From assembly GCF_002813455.1 (NCBI RefSeq), contig NZ_PHHE01000001.1, positions 992,001 to 1,056,000 of the forward strand: a DNA stretch of 64,000 nt, given 5' to 3'. Within the stretch, counting starts at the first letter, position 1. Each line of letters begins with the position of its first letter. This stretch comes from Pseudomonas baetica (lineage in GTDB: Bacteria > Pseudomonadota > Gammaproteobacteria > Pseudomonadales > Pseudomonadaceae). A model generated the notes under the pieces. It did no database searches, was not told the DNA's origin, and saw nothing but the letters and a program-made list of their open reading frames with translations. Shown piece after piece: positions 59,419 through 64,000 of this stretch. The position numbers were made by a program, and so were the translations under genes.

Positions 59419-61230
59419 ATGCCTGCATTTTCCCGCGTCACTTCGTTGCTCGACCAGGCGCAGCGCGCCTTGCGACTGGTTTGGGGGACGTCGCGCGGGC
59501 TGTTTATGGGCCTGGTGCTGGCGACATTGATGGCAGGTGTGCTGCCGGCACTCGCGGCATGGTTGGGACAACGCATTGTCGATGCGGTGGTGACCGCGAT
59601 GCAGTTGCATGCGCAGCAGGGCGATGCGCCGTTGTGGCCGGTGTTGCGTTACGTGCTGATGGAGGCGGGTGTGCTTGCATTGCTATCCGGCACACAACGG
59701 GCACTGTCGGTGCAGCAGTCGCTGTTGCGGGTGCAGTTGGGGCAGAAGGTCAACACGTTGATTCTGGAGAAGGCGCAGACCCTTTCACTGGTGCAGTTCG
59801 AGAACTCCGAGTTCTACGACAAACTGGTGCGTGTGCGCCGCGAAGCCTCGACTCGGCCACTGGCGCTGGTCATGAAGTCACTAGGGCTGATCCAGAACTT
59901 GATCATGCTGATCAGCTTCGGCGTACTGCTGGTGCATTTTTCCCCGTGGGCGCTCGTGCTGCTGGTGATCGGTGCGTTGCCGGTGTTCTTCGCCGAGGCG
60001 CATTTTTCCGGTGATGCCTTTCGGCTGTTCACCCGTCGCGCGCCAGAGAGTCGCCAGCAGAGCTACATCGAAACCCTGCTGTCCCACGAGGCCTACATCA
60101 AAGAGGTCAAGCTGTTTGGTTTCGCGCCGCTGTTATTGCAACGTTATCGCGACACCTTCGCCAAACTCTATGCCGAAGACCGGCGCCTGACGTTACGCCG
60201 CGATAGTTGGGGTTTTGGTCTCGGCTTGCTGGGCACTGCGGCGTTCTACGTGGCGTACGCCTGGGTGGTGATCGATGCGGTGCACGGCAATATCAGCCTG
60301 GGCCAGATGACCATGTACCTGGTGCTGTTCAAACAGGGGCAGAGCGCGGTCAGCAGCAGTCTGAGTGCGATCAGTGGTTTGTACGAAGATGGCCTCTACC
60401 TGACGAGTCTTTACGAATACCTCGCCGAGCCAGTGCTCGCCGACAGCGGTCACCTGACTGTCGGCGCGCGGCCGGGCGACGGGCTGCGTTTCGAAAACGT
60501 CGGTTTCCGCTACCCCGGTGCGAGCCGTGCGGCGCTGCAAGGTATTGACCTGCATCTGGTGCCGGGCAAAAGCCTGGCGCTGGTCGGGCAGAACGGTTCC
60601 GGCAAGACCACGCTGATCAAGTTGCTGACCCGGCTCTACCGCCCCGATCAAGGGCGAATTTTGCTTGATGGCAGCGATTTGCAGGATTGGGAGGAAACAA
60701 CGTTACGGCAGCGCATTGGCGTGATTTTCCAGGACTACATCCGCTACCAGTTCAGCGTCGGTGAAAACATCGGCGTCGGCGACACACTGGCGTTCAACGA
60801 TGAGCAGCGCTGGAAGGAAGCCGCTGCCGAAGGCATGGCAGCCCCCTTTATCGAAGCACTCGACCGGGGATACGCGACACAACTGGGGCGCTGGTTTGCC
60901 GGTGGTCAGGAGTTGTCCGGCGGACAATGGCAGAAGATTGCCTTGTCCCGGGCCTATATGCGCCGCGAGGCCGACATCCTGATTCTCGACGAACCCACCT
61001 CAGCCCTCGACCCGGCAGCGGAGGCATCGGTGTTCGAGCATTTCAGCCAGCACACTGAGGGGCGCATGACGTTGCTGATCTCGCACCGTTTTTCCAGTGT
61101 GCGCAATGCCGACCACATCATTGTTCTGGAGAAGGGGCAAATTCTTGAGGAGGGCGACCACGAAGATCTGATCGCCGGTGCAGGGCATTACGCTCAGCTG
61201 TTCGATTTGCAGGCTCGCGGTTATCGCTAG
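59419..61230 (+). CDS. ABC transporter, fused permease and ATPase (MsbA/MdlB-like exporter)
   Basis: 603 residues from ATG 59419 (MPAFSRVTSLLDQAQRALRL). The N-terminal ~330 residues hold the exporter-type membrane domain (six segments). The ATPase follows: Walker A VGQNGSGKTTLIKLL, Q-loop IFQDYIRYQFSVGENIG, signature LSGGQWQKIALSRAY, Walker B ADILILDEPTSALD, and H-loop LLISHRFSSV. It works as a homo- or heterodimeric half-transporter; the substrate is unknown. Its stop overlaps the stop of the convergent hydrolase by a few bases. Confidence 0.88.
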   Translation: MPAFSRVTSLLDQAQRALRLVWGTSRGLFMGLVLATLMAGVLPALAAWLGQRIVDAVVTAMQLHAQQGDAPLWPVLRYVLMEAGVLALLSGTQRALSVQQSLLRVQLGQKVNTLILEKAQTLSLVQFENSEFYDKLVRVRREASTRPLALVMKSLGLIQNLIMLISFGVLLVHFSPWALVLLVIGALPVFFAEAHFSGDAFRLFTRRAPESRQQSYIETLLSHEAYIKEVKLFGFAPLLLQRYRDTFAKLYAEDRRLTLRRDSWGFGLGLLGTAAFYVAYAWVVIDAVHGNISLGQMTMYLVLFKQGQSAVSSSLSAISGLYEDGLYLTSLYEYLAEPVLADSGHLTVGARPGDGLRFENVGFRYPGASRAALQGIDLHLVPGKSLALVGQNGSGKTTLIKLLTRLYRPDQGRILLDGSDLQDWEETTLRQRIGVIFQDYIRYQFSVGENIGVGDTLAFNDEQRWKEAAAEGMAAPFIEALDRGYATQLGRWFAGGQELSGGQWQKIALSRAYMRREADILILDEPTSALDPAAEASVFEHFSQHTEGRMTLLISHRFSSVRNADHIIVLEKGQILEEGDHEDLIAGAGHYAQLFDLQARGYR

Positions 61231-62183
61231 GAATCCCGCGCGCTGCGCAAGGTTGCCGGCCCGGCGATCCGCGGTGCAGGTTTGGTCTGCATCAACGCAT
61301 CAATTGCCTTGCGATAATTCTGCCCGCCCAACGCCATGCTGTTGTTGTGCGTGCCACCCGGCACCAGTAACAGACGTTTGGGCTGTTGTGCTGCGTTGAA
61401 TAGCTGCTCACTGAAGCGCGCCGGCACGAAAGCGTCGGCCAGGCCATGCACCACCAGCAGCGGCATATGAATGTCGGCGATCTTGTCGATGGAATCGAAC
61501 TTCTGCGACAGCAGCCAGCGCACCGGCAGTGAGGTGTTGGCCACGGCAGCGGCGACATCCGCCAGCGTCGTGAACGTGGACTCGATCACCAGTCCGCGGA
61601 CCGGGAGCGGCGTGTGATCACGGGCGGCGTCCTTGCCGAGTTCGGCGGCCAGATCGACCGCCACTGCACCGCCAAGCGAGTGACCGTAGATCAGGCGCTT
61701 GTTCGGGTCCGGTTGCAGCAGTTTGAAACGCTCCCAGGCCACCCGTGCATCTTCGTAAACGCTGCTTTCCGACGGCAGATCCCCCTTGCTCTTGCCGAAC
61801 CCGCGGTAATCGATGGCCAGCACCGAGTAGCCCGCCGCGCGCAATTGCTCGATGCGATACAACTGTCCGGTGAGGTTCCAGCGCACGCCATGCAGATAGA
61901 GAATCGCCGGGGCATTGGCTTTCTCCGCCGGCCACCACCATGCATGAATGTTTTGCCCGGCCTTGAAACTCTTCGGTTGCAGATCGAGTTCCTGCACGCT
62001 GCCGGGCAAGCCGTGATACCAACCCGCCGCGTCCGGCTCGATGCGAAACAGCAGTTTGCGTTCGGCGTGCTCCAGCACGGCACAACTCGCCGGCACGCCG
62101 ATAATCAAGGCGGCCATGCAGGCAAACGCCAAGCGGCGACGGCGCAGACGAGTCATGAAGGACAGGAACATTAAACGTTTCAC
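61227..62183 (-). CDS. membrane-anchored alpha/beta hydrolase (BEM46-like)
   Basis: 318 residues. One N-terminal membrane segment (LAFACMAALIIGVPASCAVL) precedes the hydrolase domain. The nucleophile elbow is IYGHSLGGAVAVDLA, the acid is in HGLADAFVPARFS and the catalytic His is in VPGGTHNNSMALGG. AILYLHGVRWN carries the oxyanion-hole HG motif. This is the YqkD/BEM46 family of serine hydrolases; the substrate is unknown. It converges on the ABC transporter gene. Confidence 0.85.
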   Translation of the reverse strand: MKRLMFLSFMTRLRRRRLAFACMAALIIGVPASCAVLEHAERKLLFRIEPDAAGWYHGLPGSVQELDLQPKSFKAGQNIHAWWWPAEKANAPAILYLHGVRWNLTGQLYRIEQLRAAGYSVLAIDYRGFGKSKGDLPSESSVYEDARVAWERFKLLQPDPNKRLIYGHSLGGAVAVDLAAELGKDAARDHTPLPVRGLVIESTFTTLADVAAAVANTSLPVRWLLSQKFDSIDKIADIHMPLLVVHGLADAFVPARFSEQLFNAAQQPKRLLLVPGGTHNNSMALGGQNYRKAIDALMQTKPAPRIAGPATLRSARDS

Positions 62184-62283
62184 CAGGGCGCAGACAAAGA
62201 ACGCTTTTTACCAGATGCCTTGGTCTGCGCGCGATATTTTCGACCACCGTGCATGTGCAACGATTACAAAATGCTGCAGCGGC

Positions 62284-63282
62284 TCAATCGACCCGCAGCA
62301 CAATCTTGCCGATATGGTCGCCGGCCTCCATGTGCGCATGGGCTTGAGCGGCGTCGGTGAGCGCATAGACCTTGTCGATCAACGGCAGGCAGCGCCCTTC
62401 ATTCAGCGTTGGCCATACGTGTTCGCGCAGCGCATCGGCGATGGCGGCTTTCTCTTCAGTGGTCCGAGCTCGCAACAGCGAACCAGTGACCACCGCGCGT
62501 TTGCCAAGAATCGCCAGCAAATCCACGTCGTTGGCCTTGGCGCCGCCCAGAAAACCGAGCATCACCAACCGCCCGTCCATCGCCAGGGCGCTGACGTTAC
62601 CGTTGAAGTACGAGCCGCCCATGATGTCGAGAATCACATTCACACCTTGGCCAGCGGTCTTCTCGGCGATGACTTCAGCAAAATCTTGATCGCGATAGTT
62701 GATCGCCTCGCCGCCCAGTTCACGAATCGCCGCACATTTTTCAGGGCTGCCGGCGGTGGCGAAGGCTTCGATACCAAACTCGCGGCAGAGCATCAGTGCG
62801 GTGGTGCCGATGCCGCTGGTGCCGCCGTGAATCAATGCACGTTGCCCCCGGCTGGCGCCGCCGAGGCCAAACAGGTTGGCCCATACGGTAAAGAAGGTTT
62901 CCGGGATCGCGGCGGCTTGCACCCAGTCGAGGCCATCGGGGATTGGCAACGTCTGGCCAGCCGGGACTGTGCAATATTCGGCATACCCGCCGCCATTGGT
63001 CAGCGCACACACCTTGTCCCCCACGGCAAACTGGCTGACGTCGGCGCCGAGCGCCACCACTTCACCTGCGACTTCCAGGCCGGGAATCGGGTTCATACCG
63101 GGTTTCATCGGGTATTTGCCAGCACGCTGCAAGGCGTCGGGCCGGTTGATCCCGGCGGCGCGCACACGGATCAGCACTTCGCCTGCTGCCGCCACCGGTA
63201 ACGGCACGCGCTTGGCTTGCAGAACCTCAGGGCCGCCGGGTTCGGTGATTTCGATTCGGGTCATTTCGTTGGGTAAGGACAT
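62284..63282 (-). CDS. NAD(P)H:quinone oxidoreductase, PIG3-like MDR family
   Basis: 332 residues from ATG 63282 (MSLPNEMTRIEITEPGG), with AGGA 7 bp upstream; an ATG 72 bp earlier lacks this. The medium-chain reductase fold is clear: GEVLIRVRAAGINRPDALQR, ALIHGGTSGIGTTALMLCREFG (NADPH-binding AxxGxxG-like motif), and GQGVNVILDIMGGSYFNGNVSALAMDGRLVMLG. No catalytic or structural zinc ligands are seen, as expected for the quinone oxidoreductase/PIG3 branch. The start is near the stop of the adjoining MFS gene. Confidence 0.88.
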   Translation of the reverse strand: MSLPNEMTRIEITEPGGPEVLQAKRVPLPVAAAGEVLIRVRAAGINRPDALQRAGKYPMKPGMNPIPGLEVAGEVVALGADVSQFAVGDKVCALTNGGGYAEYCTVPAGQTLPIPDGLDWVQAAAIPETFFTVWANLFGLGGASRGQRALIHGGTSGIGTTALMLCREFGIEAFATAGSPEKCAAIRELGGEAINYRDQDFAEVIAEKTAGQGVNVILDIMGGSYFNGNVSALAMDGRLVMLGFLGGAKANDVDLLAILGKRAVVTGSLLRARTTEEKAAIADALREHVWPTLNEGRCLPLIDKVYALTDAAQAHAHMEAGDHIGKIVLRVD

Positions 63283-63343
63283 GTCGATTCCTGTTGCTAG
63301 AGGTTCTGTAGATGGGAGCGCAGCCCGGAAGCAATGATTCCCT

Positions 63344-64000
63344 TCAATTTTCACAGGCGCGTGATTCAGACGAGGAGGGCAGCCATTTCAGGGCATGCTC
63401 CAACAAAATCGCCACCGTGATCGCGCCCGCAGCGACCACGAACAGCAAGGCGTGATGACCACCTGTGGCATTGAACAACGCCGAATAGGCAAATCCGGCC
63501 AGCGCCTGAAACGTGGCGAACGATACGGTGGCGCGGCTCCAGGCGATTTGCTGGCGATGATGATCCGGCACCAGTTCATACACCCGGGCCAAGGCCAATG
63601 GCACGATGCCGGGCGGGAATGAACCGATGATTACCGCCAGTGCGGCCAGCGCCATTAAAGAGTGGGATATCGCCAGCAGTCCCAGCGCAATCGCCTGTAC
63701 GACCAATACCAGGCGAATGCCTGTCCGCGCGCCAAACCGATCCGCCAGAAAGCCATAACTCACCGGCCCGACAATCGCGCCCAGGCCATACATGACCCAT
63801 ACCATTGCGCCGATGTGCGCCCCGGCACCGAGACCGCGAGCCACGTAATCCACCAGGAACACCATGGCCGGCACCAGCCCCGCGGCCATGAACGCATATT
63901 GGCCGAACAGCAAATAGACGGCGGGAGGTGTTGGCTCAACCGCCGCAACCTCGTGAGTTGCAGTCGAGTGCGGTAAATCTGCGGGCCAGCCAAACCAGCT
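63344..64000 (-). CDS. MFS transporter (YbfB/YjiJ family), C-terminal part, runs off the window
   Basis: The minus-strand frame is open to the window edge, so the N-terminal part is missing. Remaining residues show six to seven membrane segments: VYLLFGQYAFMAAGLVPAMV, VWVMYGLGAIVGPVSYGFLADRFG with the A-like GxLADRxG loop, and AALAVIIGSFPPGIVPLALARVYELVP. The pattern fits the YbfB/YjiJ-type MFS family. Its stop is ~62 bp before the quinone oxidoreductase start, same direction, so the two may be cotranscribed. Confidence 0.8.
   Translation of the reverse strand, partial: SWFGWPADLPHSTATHEVAAVEPTPPAVYLLFGQYAFMAAGLVPAMVFLVDYVARGLGAGAHIGAMVWVMYGLGAIVGPVSYGFLADRFGARTGIRLVLVVQAIALGLLAISHSLMALAALAVIIGSFPPGIVPLALARVYELVPDHHRQQIAWSRATVSFATFQALAGFAYSALFNATGGHHALLFVVAAGAITVAILLEHALKWLPSSSESRACEN

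Overview
The window looks like a Pseudomonas chromosome, most likely of the P. fluorescens group. The support is protein-level: ExaC, AcsA, OprD, OxyR/KatG, a MarR-controlled AceE paralogue, and a PhnA that matches the P. fluorescens 23F phosphonoacetate hydrolase family. GC and codon use are pseudomonad throughout, except for an AT-richer patch at 54-57 kb. No rRNA operon, intact tRNA or CRISPR array is visible.

0-4.7 kb holds the end of a DUF1329 gene, an alpha/beta hydrolase, a broken amidohydrolase, a TetR regulator and a Tat-exported amidohydrolase. 5.1-13.9 kb is a coherent aromatic meta-cleavage cluster. It encodes an acyl-CoA dehydrogenase and, divergently, a two-component flavin monooxygenase and its reductase, an extradiol dioxygenase, a fumarylacetoacetase-family hydrolase (frameshifted), a beta-keto acid cleavage enzyme, a FadL-type porin and a TetR regulator. 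Two TGAT-N6-ATCA dyads sit in the divergent promoter. The substrate is not evident.

13.9-23.7 kb is mobile-element debris (two IS3-family remnants, IS21-family pieces, an IS30-family remnant). It surrounds a stranded 2-hydroxyacid dehydrogenase stub, a YheO-type regulator with a PhzF-family enzyme, and a periplasmic KatG with an OxyR-like regulator.

23.7-44.3 kb is a phosphonate-catabolism region. A four-gene module (iron alcohol dehydrogenase, OPA-type MFS transporter, LysR regulator, phosphonoacetaldehyde hydrolase PhnX) occurs twice in the same orientation. Between the copies lie an acetaldehyde dehydrogenase, a dCache chemoreceptor and acetyl-CoA synthetase. After the second copy come an OprD porin and a phosphonoacetate module (PhnA, a third OPA transporter, a divergent LysR gene). 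No PhnW transaminase is present. My reading is that the iron dehydrogenase makes phosphonoacetaldehyde from an alcohol such as 2-hydroxyethylphosphonate, PhnX releases phosphate and acetaldehyde, and ExaC plus AcsA carry the carbon to acetyl-CoA.

44.3-53.8 kb carries a complete 1609-bp IS1182-family element and two copies of a 178-bp non-coding element with the same termini and the same GGCC target duplication (a MITE). It also has an AceE paralogue, a MarR regulator with a palindromic operator, a stand-alone protein resembling the AceE C-terminal third with a matching operator upstream, and a tyrosine integrase. 53.8-57.4 kb lies between two 94-bp direct repeats containing the 3' part of a tRNA-Pro(GGG). 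It holds integrase debris, a LexA-box-controlled small gene and an aegerolysin-like gene. 57.4-64 kb looks like ordinary core chromosome (small envelope proteins, ABC transporter, hydrolase, quinone oxidoreductase, MFS transporter).

At least six non-transposon genes are interrupted by indels of one or two bases. That is either real decay or base-level sequence error, and it should be settled before those genes are called dead.
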